Shown here one piece after another: positions 1-7,177 of a stretch of 7,191 nt of DNA; position 1 is the stretch's first letter, and each line of letters starts with the position of its first letter. Position numbers and translations under genes: made by a program. The notes under the pieces are model-generated. The model saw only the letters and a list, made by a program, of their open reading frames with translations, made no database searches and was not told the origin of the DNA. Where the stretch lies: positions 1 to 7,191 of the forward strand of contig JAKJFO010000208.1 in assembly GCA_022704885.1 (NCBI GenBank), in the 5' to 3' direction. The stretch is from Candidatus Rifleibacteriota bacterium. GTDB lineage: Bacteria; Riflebacteria; Ozemobacteria; Ozemobacterales; Ozemobacteraceae.

Positions 1-1714
1 GCCATTTGCACATATTGACGACAAGTGCAGAATATGGCGCAAAACCACGATCAGACGGCACCAGGCGGAAACCGGCCGGCCACAATGGCCCGCCACTGAT
101 CAGAACGACATTGCCGAGACCGGCGCGAGATCTGATCATAAATGGAATCGTATCTGAGCTGCTACGCACTGTCGAACTGACAAGAACTTCGCTGCCCGGC
201 TTGAGGCCTGCATATTCATAAATGCCTTCGAATCTTGGCAGTGTTGCAAAGAATTCGACGTTCTGAATCGGGTCATCGATCAGGCGCAGAAAGTTGTATG
301 GCGTCTCAGCCGAAGGCAGCACCAGATTACCAGGCGTGCCGCGCCAGCTTTCGCTGCTGGTTAAAACCGGCAGCAGCTTTTCGATCTGGGTGCCCTGATA
401 GCCGAGTTCACCGAAATTTTTCGACGAAGGCATGAGCAGCAGGCCGAGTGTTCCTGCCTCGACGCGGCGTATTATCTCTTCTTCGAGTGGCTTGAGCATG
501 TCATAGTCTGCGCTGTAAAGAACCAGAACGTCGGCGATCTTGAGATCTTCGCGCAGATCAGGATTATTCTGCGCAGCCTCGGGCTTGAGATCGCGCGCGC
601 AAACCCAGCGGTTGTCACGTAATCTTGTCCAGTGAACGGTTCTGGCGTTGGGATCGGTCAGCAGAGCATTGCCGATGAACTTCATATCCCATGACAGCCG
701 GCCGCTCAGCGCCATGATGTTGAGGCGCTCACGTACAACTTTGAGCAGAAAACCGGTCTGATTGTTTTCGTTGGTCAACTCGTTTTCGAGAGCCGGAATC
801 TCGAGTTCGAACCTGAAGTTGCCTTCTTCTTCGCATGGAATGTTGAAAGCGAACGCGGCTTTTTCGGTAGCTGAGGCAAAGTCTGCGGTAGCTGAAGTGA
901 AAAATTCACCGTTGCGGCGCACTGTAACCGTTACCGAGCTGGTAGCAACACGATGCAGGCTGACTTCGCCGCGCACGCGCACGCTCGAATTGAGGTAGCC
1001 CTGCGCTGGCGGTCTGGTGAGATGCAGAGCCATGTCGGCGCTTTCACCTTCCTGACCGGGTGCGACAAAATGCACTGGAGTTCGCATGTTGGCCAGCGCC
1101 ATTGCAGGATTGTCACCGGTCGTGCTGACGCCGTCACTGAGCATGATGATACCGAGAAGACTGCCCTCACCCAGATTGCCGACAACATTACGAACAGCGT
1201 TACTGATGTCGGTCTGGTTACCGTCGGGATTGAGGCTGAACTGCTCGACTTCCTGCCGTGATACCGGCGAAACATTGTCGGCAAAGCTGAATACTTCGGG
1301 ATAAATGCCGGTTTTTTCTTCAAGTTGCCCGATAAAACCGCTTTCAAACAGCTTTTTTATCTGGTCGAGCCGTGAGACTTCCTTGTGTTTTATGCTCATG
1401 CTGCGCGAAGTGTCGATCATCACTGCGAGCCGGTTGCGTTGCGGCACGTAGCCAGAAACGATCAGAACCGGGCCACACATGAGAATGGCCAGCAGAATAA
1501 CCCAGAGAACTCTTATTGCCAGCAGCTGGCGCCGCATTTTATCGCTGATATTTTTGCCTTCGCAACGGTAAACCCACCATGACAGAGGCAGCAGTGCAAT
1601 CAGCAGAAGTACCAGGCCGGCCCAGCCCCAGGCCAGTGTCATTGCCGATGAATCGATATCTCGGATCGGGCTGAGATTATAGCCGAAGAGTCGCAGCAGA
1701 CTGTGCATGATCAT
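1..1714 (-). CDS. Membrane-anchored VWA protein with amidotransferase-like region, 3' end beyond window
   Basis: The frame is open for 571 codons from the ATG at 1714 to the window edge; the C-terminus is missing. Two membrane helices (about residues 28-48 and 65-88) flank a basic loop (KMRRQ), so what follows should face the periplasm. A VWA domain covers about 95-220 with a complete MIDAS: DTSRS at 101-105, Thr168 (QTDIS) and Asp194 (LSDG). A beta-rich Ig-like stretch follows (about 226-326), then NENNQTGFLLKVV and an amidotransferase-like fold (about 328-545: LNIMALSGRLSWDMKF, ADVLVLYSADY, GPLWPAGF). No catalytic Cys is seen at the expected elbow (GLLLMPSS). This matches the large VWA/GATase1-like proteins that close MoxR operons; their molecular role is not established. 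Its start overlaps the upstream VWA gene by ATGA. An in-frame ATG at 1708 is an alternative start. Confidence 0.9.
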   Translation of the reverse strand, partial: MIMHSLLRLFGYNLSPIRDIDSSAMTLAWGWAGLVLLLIALLPLSWWVYRCEGKNISDKMRRQLLAIRVLWVILLAILMCGPVLIVSGYVPQRNRLAVMIDTSRSMSIKHKEVSRLDQIKKLFESGFIGQLEEKTGIYPEVFSFADNVSPVSRQEVEQFSLNPDGNQTDISNAVRNVVGNLGEGSLLGIIMLSDGVSTTGDNPAMALANMRTPVHFVAPGQEGESADMALHLTRPPAQGYLNSSVRVRGEVSLHRVATSSVTVTVRRNGEFFTSATADFASATEKAAFAFNIPCEEEGNFRFELEIPALENELTNENNQTGFLLKVVRERLNIMALSGRLSWDMKFIGNALLTDPNARTVHWTRLRDNRWVCARDLKPEAAQNNPDLREDLKIADVLVLYSADYDMLKPLEEEIIRRVEAGTLGLLLMPSSKNFGELGYQGTQIEKLLPVLTSSESWRGTPGNLVLPSAETPYNFLRLIDDPIQNVEFFATLPRFEGIYEYAGLKPGSEVLVSSTVRSSSDTIPFMIRSRAGLGNVVLISGGPLWPAGFRLVPSDRGFAPYSALVVNMCKW

Positions 1715-3849
1715 TCAACCCTCCTGGCGGTCGGAAGATTGGCAAACCAGCTTTCGATCACAGCCAGCAGCAGCAGTGTCAGCAGTGCAGCACCGCTGAG
1801 GTCGTAACCATCGCGCAGCAGAGATACCTTTTCTTTTACGCTGCGGCCGCGGCCCGGTTCGTGGGCGATCGGAATGAAGCGCGGAATTCGCCGCAGGTTG
1901 ATGCGATCGAGTTTGCTTTCTTCGGGTGGCGGGTTGACTGCAAAGGCACTGAGTGTGCGTTTTCCGCCATCGCTGAGAATCTGATAATAGCCGGTCTGAT
2001 CGGTATCACGTGAGGTAAAATGCACCAGACCCTGAACACCTGTCTGCACGGCGAGTTTGAGCAGAGTGCCATCTGGTTGTTTTAACTGCATATCGCGGGC
2101 ATCTTCACTGGTAATTGTTGCTGAGACCGGCATGCCTGGCCTAATTGAGCCAATAGCCAGCTCGTTGGCGGTAATCATGGCGATCAGAGTCTGATGCAAA
2201 AATGGCAGCCAGGTCGGGCGAACCGGCCAGTTGGTCCAGGAATTATCGGCCGAAAAGGTTACCAGCAGCGAACGTCCACGTCCGCGCTTTTCTTCGACGA
2301 TTCCGGGCAGACCATGGCTCATGCGTGCCAGCAGAAGCGCCGAGGGGTTCGGGCGCACCTGGAAGAATTCAAAAATCTGTGCCCGGCCGGGATCGCCGGT
2401 GCCATCGCGGGCAAAAATACTGAAAGCCGGATGCCCGGTATCGATGTCGGTCATCTGGTAGCCGACGCTTCGACTAACTGCGTTGCCGACACGCTTGTAG
2501 ACTCTTGCCGGCAGCAGGTAAGCTCCGCCGAGATCATCGATCAGGTGCTTGTTATACCATTCGGGCTCAACGCGGTTGCCCATGAAGGTGATCAGGTTGC
2601 CGCCGGCGAGAAGGTATTCTGACAGTCGTTTGATCAGGTCGGGTTCGAGATGGCGCTGATTGATCAGGCAGACTACCGCATAATTTCTGAGGTCGGCGCC
2701 TTTTGCTTCGGCGGTGCTGCGTGAATCAACGGCAAAATTGTTGTCTTTGCTTCGGTTAAGCGGGTTCAGTGCAAAACGCACGAAGATATCTTCGCGATTT
2801 TCCGGCTGGCCAGGCAGTGAATCGGGCTTGATCAGAAGCACGCGGCAGGGCTCGAATACCCGTACGGCGAGATGACGCTGGTCATCAAAAGGCATGGCAT
2901 CGCTTTGAATAGAGGCGGTAACCTGATTCATGCCGGTAGCAGAAAAGGTTGCCATCATTTTTGCGTCTTTTACCGCGTTGGCTTCGACTTCGATTTCTTC
3001 TTCAAGTTTGCGCTCACCGTTAATCGAGATGGTTACCCGCGCCTTGCGGCTGCGTTGTGAATAGTTGGCCAGTGTCAGCTTGAGCGGCACCTGGCGCCCG
3101 CTCATGATTACCGGTGCTTCGACTTCGATGCCGGTCACTGCCATGTTGTCTGGTGCGGTGTCTCCGACTGGTACCATGATCAAATCGATTCCCGGTTCGA
3201 CTTTTGCCAGATCGTATTTTTCGATAAAGGGCTGCCAGGAAGATTCGGTCATATCGGTGATTACATAAACAGCGCGCCGATAGGCCTTGAGTGGTGACAG
3301 CAGCTTGAGCGCAGGCAGCAGCGAAGATGCGATGCTGGTGCCGGCCATGCTGAGCGGTATATTGCTGACACTCTTTTTCAGGGTTTCCTGATCCCAGGTC
3401 AGCTGCGGAAAGATCAGTCGGCCGGGATCGTTGACCAGGCCGACGGTGGCGCGGTCGCCCGGCTGCATCTGATCGAGAATCTCAAGAGCTCTTGCTCTGG
3501 CGGTATTGAAAACAGAAATGCCCTGATGAGCGCAGCCCATAGACATCGAGTTGTCGAGCAGCACTACAAAAGCTGCCGGAGTGTCTGAAGAGTTGCGGGC
3601 ACTGGCGCTTTGTCCGAGAAAGGGTCTGGCCAGCGACATTACCACGAGAATGATGGCTGCAATGCGCAGTGCCATCAGCAGAAGGTTGCGTACTTTCTTG
3701 CGGCGGGCCACGAACTCGACCGAAAGCTTGATCAGACGAAGGCTGGGAAAGTCTTTTCTGACCGGAGTCTTGCGATAATAGAGATGAAGATATATCGGCA
3801 CCGCGATGCCGAGAATGCCGAGCAAAAACCATGGGCTGGCAAATGACAT
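1711..3849 (-). CDS. BatA-type VWA domain membrane protein
   Basis: This 712-residue protein starts with a BatA N-terminal domain: a first helix at about 4-23, a strongly basic cytoplasmic segment (YYRKTPVRKDFPSLRL to ARRKKVRN) and a second helix at about 57-76. A VWA domain follows (about 92-230) with a full MIDAS: DNSMS at 99-103, Thr171 (GTSIA) and Asp199 (ITDM). Next come a beta-rich region (about 236-330) and an amidotransferase-like segment (about 333-545) with AVVCLINQRHLEPDLIKRL and GGNLITFMGN, where no catalytic Cys sits at the elbow. A third helix at about 684-700 leaves a short basic tail. Most of the chain should therefore be periplasmic. In Bat/MoxR operons such proteins are presumed partners of the ATPase, acting in envelope integrity or stress tolerance; that role is family knowledge and not shown here. 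It follows the DUF58 gene by 4 bases. Confidence 0.93.
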   Translation of the reverse strand: MSFASPWFLLGILGIAVPIYLHLYYRKTPVRKDFPSLRLIKLSVEFVARRKKVRNLLLMALRIAAIILVVMSLARPFLGQSASARNSSDTPAAFVVLLDNSMSMGCAHQGISVFNTARARALEILDQMQPGDRATVGLVNDPGRLIFPQLTWDQETLKKSVSNIPLSMAGTSIASSLLPALKLLSPLKAYRRAVYVITDMTESSWQPFIEKYDLAKVEPGIDLIMVPVGDTAPDNMAVTGIEVEAPVIMSGRQVPLKLTLANYSQRSRKARVTISINGERKLEEEIEVEANAVKDAKMMATFSATGMNQVTASIQSDAMPFDDQRHLAVRVFEPCRVLLIKPDSLPGQPENREDIFVRFALNPLNRSKDNNFAVDSRSTAEAKGADLRNYAVVCLINQRHLEPDLIKRLSEYLLAGGNLITFMGNRVEPEWYNKHLIDDLGGAYLLPARVYKRVGNAVSRSVGYQMTDIDTGHPAFSIFARDGTGDPGRAQIFEFFQVRPNPSALLLARMSHGLPGIVEEKRGRGRSLLVTFSADNSWTNWPVRPTWLPFLHQTLIAMITANELAIGSIRPGMPVSATITSEDARDMQLKQPDGTLLKLAVQTGVQGLVHFTSRDTDQTGYYQILSDGGKRTLSAFAVNPPPEESKLDRINLRRIPRFIPIAHEPGRGRSVKEKVSLLRDGYDLSGAALLTLLLLAVIESWFANLPTARRVE
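1720..1725 (-). promoter_or_regulatory. Ribosome binding site for the left-edge VWA gene
   Basis: AGGAGG lies inside the last codons of the preceding gene, 5 bases before the ATG at 1714 and 11 bases before the in-frame ATG at 1708. The spacing and the ATGA overlap favour 1714. Translational coupling to the upstream gene is likely. Confidence 0.8.
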
Positions 3850-3853
3850 GCTG

Positions 3854-4765
3854 TTACCTCAAACCCACGGCCTGGCGGCGTGAGAAGAAACTGCGCAGAT
3901 TCGCTTCGAGTGGCATCGAAGTGTCGGCGATCAGGTAGTCGATGCCAGATTTGCGCAAGGCTGATTTGAAAGTGTTCATCAGGTGTTTAACCCGTCTCAG
4001 ATATTCGCTGCGCAGTTGAAAAGCGTCAGTTACTATTTCGGATTCATCTTCAAGATCATGAAAAATCGTGGTGTCGTCGAATGGAAAGCTGATTTCGTCG
4101 CGATCGAGTACATGAAACAGTACGATCTCGTGCCGTCGTGTTCTGAGCTGGCGAAGCTTCTGAATGATCACTTCGGCGTTATCCATCAGATCGGAAAACA
4201 GAATGAAGATGCCGCGTTTTTTCATGCTCTGGCCAACCAGATCGAGGCTGGCGCCAATATTGGTGACTTCACTGGCTCTGGTCGCTTCGAGTTCGTTACA
4301 GACAGCCTTGAGATGTGCCATGCCAGTACGCGGTCTGATCATGCGGCGCAGACCGTTGGCAAAAGTGACCAGGCCGACTGAATCCTGCTGTTTGAGCATG
4401 AGATAGGCAAGCGAGGCCGCCAGTGTCGAAGCGTAATCTATCTTGCTGAGACTGCCCTGGCCCTTGTATGACATCGAGCCACTGGTATCCATGACCAGAT
4501 AGCCAGAAAGGTTGGTTTCTTCTTCGTGTTCCTTGATATAGAATTTGTCGGTGCGACCGTAGACTTTCCAGTCGATGTCTTTGAGCGGATCACCGGGCAC
4601 ATACTGCCGGTATTCCGAAAACTCGACGTTGAAACCCTTGAATGGGCTTTTGTGCAGGCCTTCGACCATGCCCTCGACCACGGTGCGGGCCCGTATTTCC
4701 ATTGAGGAAAGCGATGCCAGCAGCTTCGGGTCAAGAAATCGCGATAATTTTCGGGTCTTCTCCAT
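3854..4765 (-). CDS. DUF58 family protein with VWA-like MIDAS
   Basis: This 303-residue protein has no membrane helix or signal peptide and should be cytoplasmic. The DUF58 signature is clear at about 49-83 (FSEYRQYVPGDPLKDIDWK, then RTDKFYIKEHEEE). A VWA-like fold follows with all metal-site motifs: DTSGS at 93-97, Thr168 (VTNIG) and Asp192 (FSDLMD). DUF58 proteins are encoded beside MoxR ATPases in many phyla and are thought to be their partners or adaptors; the biochemical role is poorly known. The ATG at 4765 is chosen because AAAGG lies 5 bases before it; an upstream GTG at 4783 would add MRAKVI but has no good ribosome site. The gene lies 43 bases after moxR, with a hairpin between them, and ends 4 bases before the VWA gene. 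Confidence 0.95.
   Translation of the reverse strand: MEKTRKLSRFLDPKLLASLSSMEIRARTVVEGMVEGLHKSPFKGFNVEFSEYRQYVPGDPLKDIDWKVYGRTDKFYIKEHEEETNLSGYLVMDTSGSMSYKGQGSLSKIDYASTLAASLAYLMLKQQDSVGLVTFANGLRRMIRPRTGMAHLKAVCNELEATRASEVTNIGASLDLVGQSMKKRGIFILFSDLMDNAEVIIQKLRQLRTRRHEIVLFHVLDRDEISFPFDDTTIFHDLEDESEIVTDAFQLRSEYLRRVKHLMNTFKSALRKSGIDYLIADTSMPLEANLRSFFSRRQAVGLR
3857..3860 (-). promoter_or_regulatory. Ribosome binding site overlapping the DUF58 stop codon
   Basis: GAGG, followed by 7 bases and the ATG at 3849. The final G of the site directly abuts the TAA stop of the DUF58 gene (3854-3856), so ribosomes finishing that gene sit on this site. This supports coupled translation. Confidence 0.75.
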
Positions 4766-4770
4766 GATAA

Positions 4771-4775
4771 CCTTT
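4771..4775 (-). promoter_or_regulatory. Ribosome binding site deciding the DUF58 start
   Basis: AAAGG with 5 bases to the ATG at 4765. It is weaker than the AGGAGG sites used elsewhere in the operon, and its three A residues can pair with UUU at the other foot of the intercistronic hairpin. Confidence 0.55.
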
Positions 4776-4806
4776 GCGCGCACAGGCTGTCAGTGCCTGC
4801 GCGAAA
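4773..4806 (-). promoter_or_regulatory. Intercistronic hairpin between moxR and the DUF58 gene
   Basis: Read on the transcript, TTT-CGCG-CAGGC pairs with GCCTG-CGCG-AAA around the 7-base loop ACTGACA. One arm has a 2-base bulge (TG) and a single C bulge near the base. The stem has nine GC-rich core pairs and fills nearly all of the gap between the two genes. No U-run follows, so it is not a normal intrinsic terminator. It could stabilise or process the mRNA, or hold down DUF58 translation relative to moxR; this is inferred from pairing by eye only. Confidence 0.45.
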
Positions 4807-4808
4807 TA

Positions 4809-5849
4809 TCAGGCGGCGGGTTCAGAAACCGTTTTGAGAATCTTTTCGATGATCGTGTCGGGCGTGATTCCTTCGGCTTCGGCATTGAAATTGAGCAGAA
4901 TGCGATGGCGCAATACAGCGTAGGCCAGCGCCCTGATATCTTCGCAGGCGACGTAGAAACGGCCCTGCAGAACAGCACGCGCCTTTGAACCGAGAATCAG
5001 ATACTGGCTGGCGCGCGGGCCGGCGCCCCAGGTGACGAAGTCGTTGACGAAACCGGGTGAATTGTCGCGGCCCGGGCGGGTTGCTTCGGCAATCGCGACG
5101 GCATAGCGAATGACGCGATCAGAAACCGGCACACGTCTGACGATTTCCTGCAGTTCGAGAATGCGCTTCTGTTCGAGAGCAGGTTTAAGGTCAGCCAGAG
5201 CTCCACCGGTGGTGGCGCGTACCATGGTGACTTCTTCTTCGGTCGGCGGGTATTCCATGCGCACGTTGAACATGAAGCGGTCGAGCTGGGCTTCTGGCAG
5301 CGGGTAAGTGCCTTCCTGCTCGATCGGGTTCTGGGTGGCGAGAACGAAGAATGGCTCAGCCAGAGGGTAGGTCGTGGTGCCGCTGGTGATTTTGCGTTCC
5401 TGCATCGCCTGCAGCAGCGCTGCCTGCGTTTTGGGCGGGGTGCGGTTGATTTCGTCAGCGAGCAGCATCTGAGTGAACAGAGGGCCTTTGACGAAACGGA
5501 AGTTACGTTCGCCGGTCTTCATGTTCTCTTCGATGATTTCGGTGCCGATGATGTCTGAAGGCATCAGGTCGGGTGTGAACTGCACGCGCTTGAACGAGAG
5601 GTCGAGCAACTGGGCGAGGCTGTTAACCAGGAGGGTTTTGCCGAGGCCAGGCACGCCGATCAGCAGCACATGGCCCTGAGCGAAGAGCGCGTAGAGAACT
5701 TCTTCGACGACTTTGGTCTGGCCGATGAAGACTTTGCTGATCTCGGTCAGAATTTTTTTATGGGCGTTCTTTATCTCGGCGAGCGCCTTGACCTCGTCGA
5801 TTTTGTTTTCGTTTGCGGTTTGAACGGTGTTTTCGCTGTCCTGTGCCAT
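4809..5849 (-). CDS. moxR: MoxR-type AAA+ ATPase
   Basis: This 346-residue protein has the usual length and every core motif of the MoxR family: Walker A GVPGLGKT at 65-72, Walker B LLADEIN at 129-135, the family stretch RTPPKTQAALLQAMQE just after it, sensor 1 ATQNP at 171-175, the EAQLDRF arginine motif at 186-192, and the sensor 2 motif GAGPRA at 275-280. The C-terminal lid domain (about 235-346) is complete. It should hydrolyse ATP as a cytoplasmic ring and act as a chaperone-like remodeler with the VWA/DUF58 partners encoded next to it. The partners come from context; the client protein is unknown. The frame stays open to a possible start at 5906, but AGGAGG 7 bases before the ATG at 5849 settles the start. 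It is the first gene of a four-gene operon. Confidence 0.97.
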   Translation of the reverse strand: MAQDSENTVQTANENKIDEVKALAEIKNAHKKILTEISKVFIGQTKVVEEVLYALFAQGHVLLIGVPGLGKTLLVNSLAQLLDLSFKRVQFTPDLMPSDIIGTEIIEENMKTGERNFRFVKGPLFTQMLLADEINRTPPKTQAALLQAMQERKITSGTTTYPLAEPFFVLATQNPIEQEGTYPLPEAQLDRFMFNVRMEYPPTEEEVTMVRATTGGALADLKPALEQKRILELQEIVRRVPVSDRVIRYAVAIAEATRPGRDNSPGFVNDFVTWGAGPRASQYLILGSKARAVLQGRFYVACEDIRALAYAVLRHRILLNFNAEAEGITPDTIIEKILKTVSEPAA

Positions 5850-5856
5850 CTTGCTA

Positions 5857-5862
5857 CCTCCT
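5857..5862 (-). promoter_or_regulatory. Ribosome binding site deciding the moxR start
   Basis: A perfect AGGAGG, 7 bases from the ATG at 5849. It rules in favour of the shorter MAQDSEN start over the upstream in-frame start at 5906, which has no comparable site and would add 19 residues not typical of the family. Confidence 0.88.
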
Positions 5863-5887
5863 GCTTTAACGCGGTCAAACTTAACAC

Positions 5888-5916
5888 GAATTCCCCCTCT
5901 GTACAAGAGTGAATTC
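5888..5916 (-). repeat. Imperfect inverted repeat (GAATTC arms) upstream of moxR
   Basis: GAATTC at each end, then, after one A-G mismatch, CTCTT pairs with GAGGG (two G-U pairs) around the loop GTACA. As RNA it gives a stem of about 11 pairs; as DNA the symmetric arms could be an operator. There is no U-run on either strand after the stem, so it is not a standard terminator. It begins 39 bases before the moxR ATG. Confidence 0.45.
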
Positions 5917-5968
5917 TCAAATGTTCTCTGAGTATGGGTGATCGATCTGGCAGATTCGGCCGCGCCGT

Positions 5969-6721
5969 TTACATGCCGGTAGAGATTACTTTTGTGTCTC
6001 TAAGTATTGCAGCAACAGTCGATTCGGTAAAGTTGCTGGCCGGAAGACCGTTGTTGAGCAGCACACACTCTACAACTATCTTGAGCGCTCTCTTATCGCC
6101 GTCTTCAATAAGAAAGAACGCTATGCTGTTAACATCTTCTATGCGGTCGAAAAAATCGTTAGCGTTGTTTGGCTCGAATGTTCCACCAACAGCGACTCCC
6201 GAATTGGGCGCGGTAAAGATGGCGCCGGGCATGGAAATCGGCAATGTCGTGTGCCGGTTGAAATCGCCGGTGCGCTGATAAGTCAGGCGTCGCGCGGTTA
6301 GCACCAGCGAACACCCCTGCCACCTGCCGCTGGTCGTTTCGCTGTAGGCCGAGGCTTCAACCGCTGACTTGATAATGGCAAAGTAAGCTACCGGCTGGTT
6401 GGCATTCGTGCTCAGCAGTCTCTTATTACCTGTTTCAAGCTGATTGAACGCGAGAGCGTTGATGTTGACATTTATCTGCGGCGGGGCAAGACTTGCTTCG
6501 CCATTGCTTCTGATAATGTAGGCACTGTTGGCTTTTTCGAGATCTTCTTTCAGTGTGGCGAGCAGAATCTGAATTTCCTTTTGTCTCGAAGCCTTCCATT
6601 CTCCAATCCGGTAAGAATTTGTCAGCTGTCGAAACATGATAAATACTGTTCCGATAAAGGCCGACAGAATTCCGGCAGCCACAAGTATTTCGATCAGGGT
6701 ATAACCCTTTGCTTTTTTCAT
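5969..6721 (-). CDS. Prepilin-type pseudopilin (PulG/GspJ-like N-terminus)
   Basis: This 250-residue protein opens with a class III prepilin signal: the short basic leader MKKAKG, cleavage expected after Gly6, then YTLIE with Glu at mature position +5 and a hydrophobic helix to about residue 30 (ILVAAGILSAFIGTVFIMF). Such proteins are cut and N-methylated by a PilD-type peptidase and enter a type IV pilus or type II secretion pseudopilus at the inner membrane. The C-terminal body is not recognisable in detail; the length and the segment IEDVNSIAFFLIEDGDKRAL near 194-213 recall GspJ/PilW-like minor pilins, which is a weak inference. The start shares one base with the stop of the upstream gene (TGATG), so translation is likely coupled; a separate ribosome site is poor. 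Confidence 0.9.
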   Translation of the reverse strand: MKKAKGYTLIEILVAAGILSAFIGTVFIMFRQLTNSYRIGEWKASRQKEIQILLATLKEDLEKANSAYIIRSNGEASLAPPQINVNINALAFNQLETGNKRLLSTNANQPVAYFAIIKSAVEASAYSETTSGRWQGCSLVLTARRLTYQRTGDFNRHTTLPISMPGAIFTAPNSGVAVGGTFEPNNANDFFDRIEDVNSIAFFLIEDGDKRALKIVVECVLLNNGLPASNFTESTVAAILRDTKVISTGM

Positions 6722-7176
6722 CAGTTCTTTATCCGGGTAGAATTAATTGTCTTTTTTATGCTTCTTTTCATGCCATTGCCTTCGATAATGACCTCGAATT
6801 CGATCGAGTCTACCTTATACTTTGTCTGGCCAAGAACACGGCATTTAGTGCTGTATGACAGCTTGAACGGTTCGTCCCGTTCGCCCTTGAGAGGCCCCTC
6901 CAGATATTTTGCCCAGGGGTCTACGTTGGCGACTCTTTTGTCTCTGACCGAAAAATTGTAGGCATAATAGAACTCAGATGGCAACTGCTTGAATTTGAGC
7001 AGTGCCAGCTGAGTTATGCCCTGCCCGATGAAATCGAGCTGAACCCGCTCGAGAATTTTACTGTTGATCGGGGTCGCTTCCCGTGAACTTCTGACATATA
7101 TCCCGGCCAGCCCCAGCAGGGCAGTAGCAAACACAAGCACTATCACTATGGCGATTCCCTTTTTATTCACAGGCAT
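6721..7176 (-). CDS. Small PilX/GspK-like pseudopilin lacking Glu+5
   Basis: This 151-residue protein has a short basic leader MPVNKKG followed by the hydrophobic helix IAIVIVLVFATALLGLAGIYV (about 8-28), the layout of a prepilin. Cleavage after Gly7 would put Ile, not Glu, at mature position +5. In GspK, and in some other minor subunits, Glu+5 is also missing and the subunit sits at the tip of the pseudopilus. The protein is much shorter than GspK (usually about 300 residues) and lacks its large inserted domain, so it may be a PilX-type or lineage-specific minor pilin. The rest is a charged alpha/beta body with no motif I recognise. GGAAG lies 6 bases before the ATG, and a possible upstream stop lies one base before it. 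Confidence 0.78.
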   Translation of the reverse strand: MPVNKKGIAIVIVLVFATALLGLAGIYVRSSREATPINSKILERVQLDFIGQGITQLALLKFKQLPSEFYYAYNFSVRDKRVANVDPWAKYLEGPLKGERDEPFKLSYSTKCRVLGQTKYKVDSIEFEVIIEGNGMKRSIKKTINSTRIKN

Positions 7177-7177
7177 T

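Larger units (their letters stand above)
5850..5968 (-). promoter_or_regulatory. Spacer between the prepilin unit and the moxR unit, probable moxR control region
   Basis: This is the longest gap in the window and the natural place for a promoter of the moxR operon. The only sigma-70-like pair I see is weak: TTGTAC (5906-5901), 16 bases, then TTAAGT (5884-5879), each matching consensus at three of six bases. The first of these overlaps the inverted repeat in this gap. There is no clear intrinsic terminator after the prepilin gene, so read-through from it is possible. Confidence 0.3.

Noticed and set aside
931..1347. Minus-strand open frame of 138 codons
   Set aside because: It overlaps the left-edge VWA gene in another frame; the VWA frame has clear MIDAS motifs and runs far longer.
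2194..2622. Plus-strand open frame of 142 codons
   Set aside because: It lies wholly antisense to the BatA-type VWA gene, has a composition typical of an antisense shadow and shows no domain or ribosome site.
3983..4381. Plus-strand open frame of 132 codons
   Set aside because: Antisense to the DUF58 gene, whose motifs are unambiguous.
4766..4783. GTG start at 4783 for the DUF58 protein
   Set aside because: It has no ribosome site and lies inside the hairpin; the ATG at 4765 has AAAGG at 5 bases.
5850..5906. N-terminal extension of MoxR starting at 5906
   Set aside because: The ATG at 5849 has AGGAGG at 7 bases; the extension overlaps the control region and has no ribosome site of its own.
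5888..5916. Intrinsic terminator for the prepilin genes
   Set aside because: The stem has no following U-run on either strand and its base is AT-rich, so termination is unlikely.
6581..6961. Plus-strand open frame of 126 codons across the two prepilin genes
   Set aside because: Antisense to both well-supported prepilin-type N-terminal regions; no motif of its own.
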